This document shows, piece after piece, positions 1 to 6,776 of a stretch of 53,635 nucleotides of DNA. The notes under the pieces were generated by a model, which saw nothing but the letters and a program-made list of their open reading frames with translations, ran no database searches and was not told where the DNA came from. The translations under genes and the position numbers were made by a program. Source of the stretch: an uncultured beta proteobacterium (lineage in GTDB: Bacteria > Pseudomonadota > Gammaproteobacteria > Burkholderiales > Burkholderiaceae); the NCBI GenBank assembly GCA_903867305.1, contig CAIPQU010000160.1, positions 1 through 53,635 of the forward strand. Reading direction: 5' to 3'. Every line of letters starts with the position of its first letter. Within the stretch, counting starts at the first letter, position 1.

Positions 1-106
1 CCTCTTTACAAGCCTGAGCTAGTGTTTTTCCATTGGCAGTCAAAACTTCGACTTGACGCAATAACATCACAATTTGTTCCGGTTTAATACGTTGACCTTT
101 CGGCAT
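1..106 (-). CDS. IS3-family transposase OrfA, 3' part outside window
   Basis: The first 35 codons of a leftward gene are visible, starting MPKGQRIKPEQIVMLLRQVE. This is the typical N-terminus of the helix-turn-helix OrfA of IS3-family elements (EQIV-LLRQ-E followed by ANGKT and QACKE), the protein that with OrfB makes the DDE transposase. The ATG at 104-106 is preceded by an AAAAGGAGTA ribosome-binding site. The gene runs off the left edge, so intactness cannot be judged. The protein differs from the IS150-type OrfA at the right edge, so the two are unrelated insertions. The IS terminus upstream of the gene could not be placed with confidence. Confidence 0.8.
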   Translation of the reverse strand, partial: MPKGQRIKPEQIVMLLRQVEVLTANGKTLAQACKE

Positions 107-177
107 TTTTTACTCCTTTTAGAGATAGATTATCAAAAAATTCTCTCTTTGGGAGTGGTACTAAAAATTAGGTCAGA

Positions 178-315
178 TCAGTGGGTTGCCTCAGTAGCAA
201 TAAAAGCCTGACTCATCGTTAAATTAAATAATTGTCTTCCAAAATATTGGTAACGATTTGCAATCTCAATCGCTTGATTCATTGGCGTAGTGATATTTTC
301 AGTTTTTGTGGTCAT
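178..315 (-). CDS. 45-aa protein of unknown function
   Basis: A 45-codon leftward reading frame starts at ATG 315 behind a good ribosome-binding site (CTGAGGAA, about 5 nt before the ATG) and ends at TGA 178-180. It reads MTTKTENITTPMNQAIEIAN and then a polar/aromatic helix-like stretch (RYQYFGRQLFNLTMSQ), ending TEATH. There is no signal peptide or membrane segment. I do not recognise it; the amphipathic, Gln-rich look recalls very short phasin-like proteins, but that is only an impression. It is divergent from usp and shares with it the 421-434 palindrome, which lies about 112 nt upstream of its start. Confidence 0.5.
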   Translation of the reverse strand: MTTKTENITTPMNQAIEIANRYQYFGRQLFNLTMSQAFIATEATH

Positions 316-393
316 GTATTCCTCAGGTATTCCAATAAATATAAGTAAAAACCATACAAAAGTTCATTAAGGCATGCTTTTATTGGTAATTAC

Positions 394-399
394 ACTGTA
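394..399 (-). promoter_or_regulatory. candidate -10 element for the 45-aa gene
   Basis: On the minus strand this reads TACAGT (four of six matches to TATAAT). It would put a start site near 387, about 40 nt from the centre of the TTGAC-N4-GTCAA palindrome, the distance expected for a class II FNR/CRP-type activated promoter. Weak on its own; supported only by the spacing. Confidence 0.25.
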
Positions 400-420
400 T
401 AAGTTTTTTCCAAAAAAAAA

Positions 421-434
421 TTGACTTAAGTCAA
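421..434. promoter_or_regulatory. FNR/CRP-family-like palindrome TTGACTTAAGTCAA
   Basis: This is a perfect 14-bp palindrome, TTGAC-TTAA-GTCAA. It is one base per half-site away from the FNR/ANR consensus TTGAT-N4-ATCAA and resembles variants bound by FixK/DNR-type regulators. It lies between the divergent 45-aa gene and usp, 45 bp centre-to-centre from the perfect box at 466-479. It could serve the leftward promoter or act as a second usp site. Confidence 0.5.
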
Positions 435-465
435 ATTCCTACTTTATTTTTTTATGAGATAAGTT

Positions 466-479
466 TTGATGTATATCAA
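466..479. promoter_or_regulatory. FNR/ANR box upstream of usp
   Basis: TTGATGTATATCAA is an exact match to the FNR/ANR consensus TTGAT-N4-ATCAA. Its centre (472.5) is about 40 nt before a start site predicted from the -10-like TATTGT at 501-506. This is the class II activation geometry. The downstream gene is a universal stress protein, a known type of ANR target in pseudomonads. Confidence 0.7.
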
Positions 480-500
480 ATCGATAGAAAAGGATCTTGT

Positions 501-506
501 TATTGT
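501..506 (+). promoter_or_regulatory. candidate -10 element of usp
   Basis: TATTGT (four of six matches to TATAAT) lies 22 nt after the FNR box, with a predicted start near 513. No good -35 is visible where the box sits, as expected for an activator-dependent promoter. Confidence 0.35.
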
Positions 507-530
507 TTAAATAACAATGAGGAGGATGTG

Positions 531-974
531 ATGTTTAAACATATATTAGTTCCAATCAGTGATGATAAGTTGACTCAAAAAGGTTTAAAAGAAGTCGTTA
601 AATTAGCCAAGACTGATATGGCAAAGGTTACATTAGCCTATATATCTGATCCTTTAGGACCTTATATGTATTCTGATATGGCTATTCAATTCGTTATTAG
701 TGAAAAAGAGCATCAAGACGCTTGTAACAGATTTGCACAGCGTTTATTTCTTAAGGCACTAGCTTTATTGCCAAAAGATCTTGAAGTTGATACATCACAT
801 ATTTTTCATTCGAATATTGCTGATGGAATTATTGAAGCTGCAATCAACAATCAAGCTGATGTGATTATGATGGCTTCGCATAAGAGGAAGGGTATACAAG
901 GCTTCTTTTTAAGGAGTGAAGCGAATGAAGTTGTCATGCATAGTTCAGTACCGGTCATGATTCTCAATACCTAA
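531..974 (+). CDS. Universal stress protein UspA family
   Basis: A 147-aa single-domain Usp protein opening MFKHILVPISDD and ending VPVMILNT, the two hallmark ends of the fold. A GTG at 528 is in frame, but ATG 531 has better spacing from the GAGGAGG ribosome-binding site at 519-525. The nucleotide-binding motif G-2x-G-9x-G(S/T) is degenerate: in HKRKGIQGFFLRSEA the first and last glycines are Lys and Arg, so ATP binding is doubtful. The gene stands alone, follows an exact FNR/ANR box, and ends at a hairpin terminator. The likely role is survival under oxygen limitation or stationary phase, inferred from the promoter. Confidence 0.9.
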   Translation: MFKHILVPISDDKLTQKGLKEVVKLAKTDMAKVTLAYISDPLGPYMYSDMAIQFVISEKEHQDACNRFAQRLFLKALALLPKDLEVDTSHIFHSNIADGIIEAAINNQADVIMMASHKRKGIQGFFLRSEANEVVMHSSVPVMILNT

Positions 975-982
975 TCTATGGG

Positions 983-1012
983 CTCCTCAATCGCTACATG
1001 AGGAGTTCTTTG
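983..1012. terminator. Bidirectional hairpin between usp and nnrD
   Basis: CTCCTCA (983-989) pairs perfectly with TGAGGAG (999-1005) across a 9-nt loop and is followed on the plus strand by TTCTTT. It separates two convergent genes and probably ends both transcripts. Confidence 0.6.
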
Positions 1013-1020
1013 GAGATTCT

Positions 1021-1890
1021 TTAGATGACGTTATTTAAGATATGTCGCATCTCTTTAGCCAGCTCACTAGGTGTCATACCAATTGGGCCAATACCCTGTC
1101 TGGCAAGAGAATCACCTGCTAGAGCGTGTACTTCAATGGCTAGACAAGAAGCCTGCCAAGGGCTTAAATGATGATGTAAGCCTTGCGCCACAAAAGAGGC
1201 AATCACACCTGTTAAGACATCTCCCATTCCAGCACAAGCCATTCCAGAATTGCCATCAAGACAAGTGAGAACAGTTTCAGCCTTCATCCCAATGAGGGTT
1301 TTGTGACCTTTTAAAATGACAATTGAATTATAAAGTTCAATGAGTTGCATGATGGCGCCAGTCCTATCTTTTTGTACATCTTCTATTGTTGTATTGAGAA
1401 GACGACTCGCTTCACAAGGATGGGGAGTCATAATCGTTGTCCAAAAACGATCTGATATCAAATTGGTAAACTCTGGATAGAGGGCCAGTAAATTAAGTCC
1501 ATCGGCATCAATAATAAGTGGAGAGTAGTATTCAATCGCAGCGAGAAGCCAACTTTTAGAAGTTTCAGTTTGCCCAAGTCCAGGCCCAATTACAATCACG
1601 TCTGGTTGGATTGATTTTAGAATATCTTGTGGGTGGCTATGACTTGTTTTGTAAATCATGAACTCTGGAAAACTTTGGATGATATGAGGAAATCTTGGAT
1701 CTAAAGGGATCAGTTTTACCCAACCTGACCCAGTATAGAGTGCTCCAAGACTAGCTAAAACAATCGATCCAGTCATCGAAGTAGCGCCACCAATGACAAC
1801 CACATTACCAGAATTACTTTTATTATCCGAGGCATTACGGATTAAGTGTTTTGCAAAGTGAAGCGCATTCAATTTATGCATAGTTGGCAT
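1021..1890 (-). CDS. nnrD: ADP-dependent NAD(P)H-hydrate dehydratase, stand-alone
   Basis: A 289-aa protein of the YjeF C-terminal (ribokinase-like) family, which dehydrates damaged S-NAD(P)H hydrate back to NAD(P)H using ADP. Conserved segments in order are VVVIGGATSMTGSIVLASLG near the N-terminus, VIVIGPGLGQ, LIIDADGLNLL, MTPHPCEASRLL, SIVILKGHKT and the active-site block NSGMACAGMGDVLTGVI near residue 240. The epimerase (NnrE) half that is fused to it in many bacteria is absent. The start is uncertain: ATG 1890 or ATG 1881, neither with a clear ribosome-binding site. An exact FNR/ANR box at 1941-1954 suggests oxygen-responsive transcription, unusual for this metabolite-repair gene. Confidence 0.9.
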   Translation of the reverse strand: MPTMHKLNALHFAKHLIRNASDNKSNSGNVVVIGGATSMTGSIVLASLGALYTGSGWVKLIPLDPRFPHIIQSFPEFMIYKTSHSHPQDILKSIQPDVIVIGPGLGQTETSKSWLLAAIEYYSPLIIDADGLNLLALYPEFTNLISDRFWTTIMTPHPCEASRLLNTTIEDVQKDRTGAIMQLIELYNSIVILKGHKTLIGMKAETVLTCLDGNSGMACAGMGDVLTGVIASFVAQGLHHHLSPWQASCLAIEVHALAGDSLARQGIGPIGMTPSELAKEMRHILNNVI

Positions 1891-1913
1891 TCAGTGGGAT
1901 CAGTGATGTTTCC

Positions 1914-1919
1914 ATTCTA
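1914..1919 (-). promoter_or_regulatory. candidate -10 element of nnrD
   Basis: On the minus strand this reads TAGAAT, five of six matches to TATAAT. It predicts a start near 1907, about 40 nt from the centre of the FNR box at 1941-1954. Confidence 0.4.
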
Positions 1920-1940
1920 GGTAGCAAGATCTTTTGCGTA

Positions 1941-1954
1941 TTGATCTACATCAA
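1941..1954. promoter_or_regulatory. FNR/ANR box upstream of nnrD
   Basis: TTGATCTACATCAA matches TTGAT-N4-ATCAA exactly. Its centre is about 57 nt before the leftward nnrD start and about 40 nt from the start site predicted by TAGAAT. The rightward gene is 300 nt away and has its own box. Confidence 0.65.
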
Positions 1955-2105
1955 ATGCAGAATCAATTTTAGATGAATCACCATCCTAATTTTTATTGAT
2001 CACATGAAAAATAATTGTTTGATTTTCTTGAATTTTGAAAAATTGAGCAATTATAAAAATTCTAGACATACAGATCTCGTATTCTCTGAAAGAAGTTATC
2101 TCCAT

Positions 2106-2119
2106 TTGATCAATATCAA
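2106..2119. promoter_or_regulatory. FNR/ANR box upstream of the exporter operon
   Basis: TTGATCAATATCAA is the third exact TTGAT-N4-ATCAA match within 1.7 kb. The -10-like TAAAGT at 2141-2146 would give a start near 2153, about 40 nt after the box centre, leaving a leader of about 95 nt before the 89-aa gene. Confidence 0.65.
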
Positions 2120-2140
2120 TACATATATTCCTAAAAGACC

Positions 2141-2146
2141 TAAAGT
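2141..2146 (+). promoter_or_regulatory. candidate -10 element of the exporter operon
   Basis: TAAAGT (four of six matches to TATAAT) at class II distance from the FNR box at 2106-2119. Assigned mainly from spacing. Confidence 0.3.
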
Positions 2147-2248
2147 AAAAAAGAGAAAAGTTTTAAAAGCTAATATTTTCCATAGCTGCTTCAGGAGTGT
2201 GCTTGTTGTTTCAGAATTTTATTTGAATGCAAAGTAAGGAGTAATGAT

Positions 2249-2518
2249 ATGAAACATCCAATCTTAAAACCTTATCCAAAGAAAGATGCTGTATATGAGG
2301 ACCTACATGCAGCGATTAAACATGTAGATAGTGCTATCACAAATAATAGTATTGCCTTAGGCGCTGCTTATGGAATTGTCTACAGCATTATTGAAATGCT
2401 AGGCATTATGGTTGGCACACCGAGCTTACCTGAGCAAATGCGAATAGGTTATGAAGGGCTGATTGAAGCAGCGAATGAACTTGAAGCCAAAATAGACCGA
2501 TTCAATGAATCTCCTTAA
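2249..2518 (+). CDS. 89-aa protein of unknown function, first gene of exporter operon
   Basis: An 89-aa protein beginning MKHPILKPYPKKDAVYEDLH, with a strong ribosome-binding site (AAGGAG, 8 nt before the ATG). The N-terminal 20 residues are basic and proline-containing. Residues about 20-60 form a mildly hydrophobic helical stretch (SIALGAAYGIVYSIIEMLGI), and the C-terminus is an acidic helix. No signal peptide, cysteine or metal motif is visible. I do not recognise the family. It lies 55 nt before the DevC-like permease on the same strand and behind an FNR-type promoter, so it is probably co-transcribed with the exporter. A regulatory or accessory role would be a guess. Confidence 0.65.
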   Translation: MKHPILKPYPKKDAVYEDLHAAIKHVDSAITNNSIALGAAYGIVYSIIEMLGIMVGTPSLPEQMRIGYEGLIEAANELEAKIDRFNESP

Positions 2519-2573
2519 AGATTAGATTGCTTAAAAAGAAAACTTCGCTATTGATCGTAAAAAAGGTTATGAA

Positions 2574-3710
2574 ATGTTTGGAATTATCAAAATCGCCCTA
2601 AAGTTGTTAATGAATGATAAAGGTAAATTTAATGCTTTATTAATGGGTATTACGTTTGCAGTTTTTTTAATGGTCATGATGATGTCGATGTTCTCTGGAA
2701 TTTTGTATAGAGCATCTTCCTCAGTGAATAATGTAGGGGCTCGTATTTGGGTATTAGATCCAGCGGTCAATAATGTATCGAGTAGTATTCCTATGCCAGA
2801 TTATGTTTTAGATTTCGCAAAAAGTATCAAAGGGGTGCAGCATGCTGAGCCCATTTATTTTGGTGGTGCTTTAGCGAAATTACAAGATGGAACTTTTCAA
2901 GGGGTAAGTATCATTGGTCTTGATGATGCCACTTTGTATGGACGGCCTAATTTGTTAGAAGGAAAAATAGAAGATATTTATGCGGAAAATGGCTTTATTG
3001 TCGTCAAAGATGCCGAGTTCAATAAACTAAAAAATCCGAAGATGGGGACGGAGTTTGAAATCAATGATCATCAAGTAAAAGTAGTAGGAATTGCTAAGGT
3101 ATCGCAGTCAGGTTTATTTGGAGTTCCTACACTTTATACCACCTATAACAGAGCAATTACTTATATTCCCTCATCACGTTTTACGATGTCATTTGTTTTA
3201 ATCGAATCAAAATCAGAGGCTGATATTCCGAATATTCAGCAGCAGATCAAGAATTTAGGTTATGAGGCCCTCACTCGTGAACAGTTTACGGATAAGATCG
3301 CTAGTTTCTATAAATTTAAAACAGGGATAGGTATCAATATTTTATTGATGACATCCATTAGTTTTATTGTGGGTTTATCCATCTCAGGGCAGACTTTCTA
3401 TACCTTCATTTTAGAAAATATCGATAAATTTGGAGCATTAAAAGCAATCGGCGCTCAGGGCCGTGATTTAATCACAATGATTTTGGTACAAGCAACTTTT
3501 TCTTGCCTGATCGGATATGGTCTAGGCGTGGGTCTTGCGACAAGTTTGATGATTCTTGCGAAATGGTATATGCCTGATTATGCTGCGCAGGTAACTTATC
3601 TAGTTCTTGGGCTTGCATTGGTATTGGTAGTGATTATTGCTATTTTCTCAAGTTATATCGGTGTACGAAAGGTATTACAAATTCAACCATTTGATATTTT
3701 TAGAGGTTAA
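2574..3710 (+). CDS. DevC/MacB-type ABC transporter permease (FtsX domain)
   Basis: A 378-aa membrane subunit. One N-terminal transmembrane segment (about 18-45, LLMGITFAVFLMVMMMSMFSG) precedes a large periplasmic domain (about 45-250), and three C-terminal segments (about 255-285, 305-330, 345-370) form the FtsX/MacB-like permease fold; the final EAL-like cytoplasmic tail is FDIFRG. This is a type VII mechanotransmission-style permease, here of the DevC branch that works with a separate HlyD-type adaptor rather than MacA. The stop codon directly abuts the ATG of the ATPase gene, indicating translational coupling. The exported substrate cannot be read from sequence. Confidence 0.88.
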   Translation: MFGIIKIALKLLMNDKGKFNALLMGITFAVFLMVMMMSMFSGILYRASSSVNNVGARIWVLDPAVNNVSSSIPMPDYVLDFAKSIKGVQHAEPIYFGGALAKLQDGTFQGVSIIGLDDATLYGRPNLLEGKIEDIYAENGFIVVKDAEFNKLKNPKMGTEFEINDHQVKVVGIAKVSQSGLFGVPTLYTTYNRAITYIPSSRFTMSFVLIESKSEADIPNIQQQIKNLGYEALTREQFTDKIASFYKFKTGIGINILLMTSISFIVGLSISGQTFYTFILENIDKFGALKAIGAQGRDLITMILVQATFSCLIGYGLGVGLATSLMILAKWYMPDYAAQVTYLVLGLALVLVVIIAIFSSYIGVRKVLQIQPFDIFRG

Positions 3711-4406
3711 ATGGAAAACGTTGCTCTAAAAGCCGTTCATTTAAATAAATGGTTCGGAGAGGGCGATACCAAAACACATGCAGTTCAAGATGTGAGCTTT
3801 GAGGTCGTGAATGGAGAAATGCTTTTCATTGTAGGGCCATCCGGTAGTGGTAAAACTACTTTATTAAGTATGATTTCGGGAATATTAGAACCGAGTTCTG
3901 GTGAAGTCATCGTCAATGGGAGTGATCTCTGGAAATTATCCCCTAATGAGTTAGCGAATTTCCGTTTACAGCTGATTGGATTTGTATTTCAAGATTATCA
4001 CTTATTTCCAAGGCTGACAACGTTAGAGAATGTTGCCATTCCGCTGATACTGAAAGGAATTCATTGGGATGAGGCTTTGATCACGGCAGCTCAATATTTA
4101 GAGATTGTTGGCTTAGGAAATAAGTGTCAATTACCCCCCATAAAGTTAAGTGGTGGGGAGCAGCAAAGGGTAGCGATTGCACGAGCGATTGTTTCACAGC
4201 CAAATATGTTGGTGTTTGATGAACCAACAGCATCGTTAGATGGAGATACTGGTAAAAAAATTATTGAGTTTATAAAAACGAATATTTTGAATGAAAACCG
4301 TTGCATCATCATCGTGACTCACGATAACCGAATTTTTGAATTTGCTGATGCCATTATGAAAATGGAAGATGGAAAATTATTAGGTATAGAAAGAAAGCCA
4401 ATATGA
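3711..4406 (+). CDS. ABC transporter ATP-binding protein (DevA/LolD/MacB-like)
   Basis: A 231-aa ATPase with a complete nucleotide-binding domain: Walker A GPSGSGKT (42-49), Q-loop Gln94, signature LSGGEQQ (146-152), Walker B LVFDEP (167-172) and H-loop His204 in VTHD. It powers the DevC-like permease encoded immediately upstream. The start codon follows the upstream stop with no gap, and the stop overlaps the start of the HlyD gene by 4 nt (ATGA). The arrangement ATPase between permease and adaptor matches DevBCA-like exporters with a different gene order. Confidence 0.92.
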   Translation: MENVALKAVHLNKWFGEGDTKTHAVQDVSFEVVNGEMLFIVGPSGSGKTTLLSMISGILEPSSGEVIVNGSDLWKLSPNELANFRLQLIGFVFQDYHLFPRLTTLENVAIPLILKGIHWDEALITAAQYLEIVGLGNKCQLPPIKLSGGEQQRVAIARAIVSQPNMLVFDEPTASLDGDTGKKIIEFIKTNILNENRCIIIVTHDNRIFEFADAIMKMEDGKLLGIERKPI

Positions 4407-5341
4407 AGAATAAACTCCTTATTTCTTTAGCTTGTTTAGGGATTCTTTTGGCGATAACGACTGCTTATTTTTTGGCGCGCAAACAAGATGCTTTGCCACC
4501 AGCGTTTGAACCAGCGTCAAATCCCTATGCGGAAGGTATTTATGCCAAGGGAATTGTTGAAGCTCTACAAAATAGTGGATCGAATGTGAATATTTATCCT
4601 GAAGTCTCAGGTGTCGTCAATAAAATATTGGTCAAAGAAGGTCAAGAGGTTAAACGTGGTAGTGTTGTATTACAAATTGAAGATTCTATTCCAACAGCTG
4701 CCACGGAGCTGGCTCAAGCTCAAATCGAATCTGCCAAAGCTTCCTTAAAAACCGTAACAGAGAGTTATCAGAAACAAAAAATGGCTTCAGAGATCGATTC
4801 ACGCTCGGTCAGTAAGGATATTTTAGATAATGCTGAAAATGCGGTTCTATTAGCAACCGCTAATGTTGAAGTTAGTCAAAAGCAATATAACTCTGCACGT
4901 AGTTTATTAGCAAAGTATCAAATTAAAGTACAAGTTGATGGCCATATTTTTGCCGTAAATACATCATTAGGGAGTTATATCTCTCCTCAAGGGGTCTATG
5001 ACACCTATACCCAGCAGTCACAACCTATTTTAGTCATGGGATCAAGTGATCGTTCTTTAGCGGTACGTTGTTATGTAGATGAGATTCTCCTACAAAGACT
5101 CCCGAATATAAAAGATATTGATGCGTATATGTTTATTCGGGGTTCGAGTACAAGGGTATCTTTAAAAATTGTTCGATTACAGCCATTTGTATCTCCCAAG
5201 ATTCAGCTTTCTAATCAAAGAACTGAACGAGTGGATGTGCGTGTGTTACCAGTTATTTTTAGTTTTGAAACACCTAAAGATATTACGATATTTCCTGGGC
5301 AATTAGTGGATGTGTATATCGGTAAGAATGATGTTCGATAG
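4403..5341 (+). CDS. HlyD/DevB-family periplasmic adaptor protein
   Basis: A 312-aa membrane-fusion protein. Residues about 4-26 form an uncleaved signal anchor (LISLACLGILLAITTAYFLA), followed by a lipoyl-like half-motif (VNIYPEVSGVVNKILVKEGQ, about 65-85), a coiled-coil hairpin (about 105-170, rich in Ala, Gln and Lys), the second lipoyl half (VDGHIFAVNTSLGSYI) and a beta-barrel domain. It bridges the inner-membrane ABC pair and the outer-membrane factor encoded next. It overlaps the ATPase gene by 4 nt and the outer-membrane gene by about 14 nt, so the four genes are tightly coupled. Confidence 0.88.
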   Translation: MKNKLLISLACLGILLAITTAYFLARKQDALPPAFEPASNPYAEGIYAKGIVEALQNSGSNVNIYPEVSGVVNKILVKEGQEVKRGSVVLQIEDSIPTAATELAQAQIESAKASLKTVTESYQKQKMASEIDSRSVSKDILDNAENAVLLATANVEVSQKQYNSARSLLAKYQIKVQVDGHIFAVNTSLGSYISPQGVYDTYTQQSQPILVMGSSDRSLAVRCYVDEILLQRLPNIKDIDAYMFIRGSSTRVSLKIVRLQPFVSPKIQLSNQRTERVDVRVLPVIFSFETPKDITIFPGQLVDVYIGKNDVR

Positions 5342-6776
5342 AAAAATATATAGTCTATATGCCATTACTTTTTTAACGGCATGCGCGGTTGGGCCAGACT
5401 TTATTCAACCACCGCCACCAAGCAATGTGGGATATGAAGTTGGTGGCTTTGCGCCTATAAATAAAGAACTTCAAGTTACACAACAAAATTTCGAATTAGG
5501 TCAATCGGCTATTTTGGAGTGGTGGCAATTATTTCAATCGGACGCTCTCAATGCCGTTGTAGAGAAATCGATCAATAATAATGAGAATTTAAAAGCATCT
5601 GAGGCAAGACTGCTTCAAAGTCAGGATTTATTACGTGCCGGATATGGAATTTTTTTTCCTCATATTGGGTTGAGTATTGGCGCTTCTAGACAGTTAATTT
5701 CACCAGCTCTTTTAGGACAATCTAATCAAGGATCTATCTTTAATTTAACTACCGCGAGTGCGAATGTTAGTTATACACTTGATGTATTTGGGGGGGGACG
5801 CCGTCAAGTCGAAGCTTTAAAAGCCCAAGTTGATTTACAACGCCACATCCATGCCGCCACCTATCTCATGTTGTCATCGAATATCGTCAATACAAGTATT
5901 GCGCGCACTGCTTATCAACAAGTGATTCGCCAAACAGAAGAATTAATTGTGCTTGAGAAAGAACAGCTGAAATTAGCACATGCTCAAGTAACTGGCGGAG
6001 TTAAAACATATTCAACGATATTGTTTCTCTTAGAGGATATTTCTAAAAATGAAGCTTTGTTGGCTCCTCTTCGACAAAAATTAAGTCAAGCTGATCATCT
6101 GTTAGCTTCATTAGAAGGCGTAGATCCTTCCCATGTCATGATTCCTAAATTTTCTCTAGAAGACTTATCACTACCTTTAGATATGCCAGTTAGTTTACCT
6201 TCTGATTTAGTACGTCAGCGACCAGATATCTTATCTGCGCAAGCACAATTACATATTGCTAGCGCTAATATAGGTGTAGCAACAGCTAATATGTTTCCCA
6301 GCATCACTCTTGGAGCTGGCTTTGGTATTGCTAGTAATAGTTTTGCGAATTTATCGAGTCCTAATCAGGAGTTTTGGTCCATAGGTCCCTCGATCAATAT
6401 TCCTATTTTTCAAGGAGGCTCATTATTTTATGGGCGCCAGGCAGCAAAAGATTTTTTTAAGTTCAGTCAGGCAAGCTATCGTCAAGTAGTTCTTGACGCG
6501 TTTTCTCAAGTTGCAGATTGTTTAACAGCCATAGAACATAATGCCCAGTTATTTGACGCAAATACTAATTTGAAAAAGTCCAGCATGGAAGTTTTACGAC
6601 TCGCCAAGATTAATTATCAGGCAGGTTTAATCAATTATTCCGATGTGCTGTCTGCAGACATTCAGTTACATCATGCGCAAATTGATTATCTTCAATCATT
6701 AGCCAATAGGTATCAAGATAGCGTTGCATTATATGTTGCCATTGGAGGAGGTCTGTCTGATAGTCAATGGCATTGA
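5328..6776 (+). CDS. Outer-membrane efflux lipoprotein, NodT/TolC family
   Basis: A 482-aa outer-membrane factor with a lipoprotein signal peptide MMFDRKIYSLYAITFLTAC (lipobox LTAC) and the CAVGPDFIQPPPP opening typical of NodT-type RND/ABC outer-membrane lipoproteins. Two repeated OEP domains follow, each with long helices and the LRQRPDI-like hallmark (SDLVRQRPDILSAQAQL, about 295). ATG 5328 or 5331 is chosen because it places the signal peptide correctly; an in-frame ATG at 5310 would add six unneeded residues. It completes an ABC-HlyD-OMF tripartite exporter. The gene ends exactly where the convergent ABC exporter gene ends, with no spacer. Confidence 0.9.
   Translation: MMFDRKIYSLYAITFLTACAVGPDFIQPPPPSNVGYEVGGFAPINKELQVTQQNFELGQSAILEWWQLFQSDALNAVVEKSINNNENLKASEARLLQSQDLLRAGYGIFFPHIGLSIGASRQLISPALLGQSNQGSIFNLTTASANVSYTLDVFGGGRRQVEALKAQVDLQRHIHAATYLMLSSNIVNTSIARTAYQQVIRQTEELIVLEKEQLKLAHAQVTGGVKTYSTILFLLEDISKNEALLAPLRQKLSQADHLLASLEGVDPSHVMIPKFSLEDLSLPLDMPVSLPSDLVRQRPDILSAQAQLHIASANIGVATANMFPSITLGAGFGIASNSFANLSSPNQEFWSIGPSINIPIFQGGSLFYGRQAAKDFFKFSQASYRQVVLDAFSQVADCLTAIEHNAQLFDANTNLKKSSMEVLRLAKINYQAGLINYSDVLSADIQLHHAQIDYLQSLANRYQDSVALYVAIGGGLSDSQWH

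Noticed and set aside
2004..2237. A 77-codon rightward frame with Lys/Asn-rich sequence
   Set aside because: It has no ribosome-binding site, shows no domain, and contains the FNR box and -10 candidate of the downstream operon; the region reads as promoter and leader.
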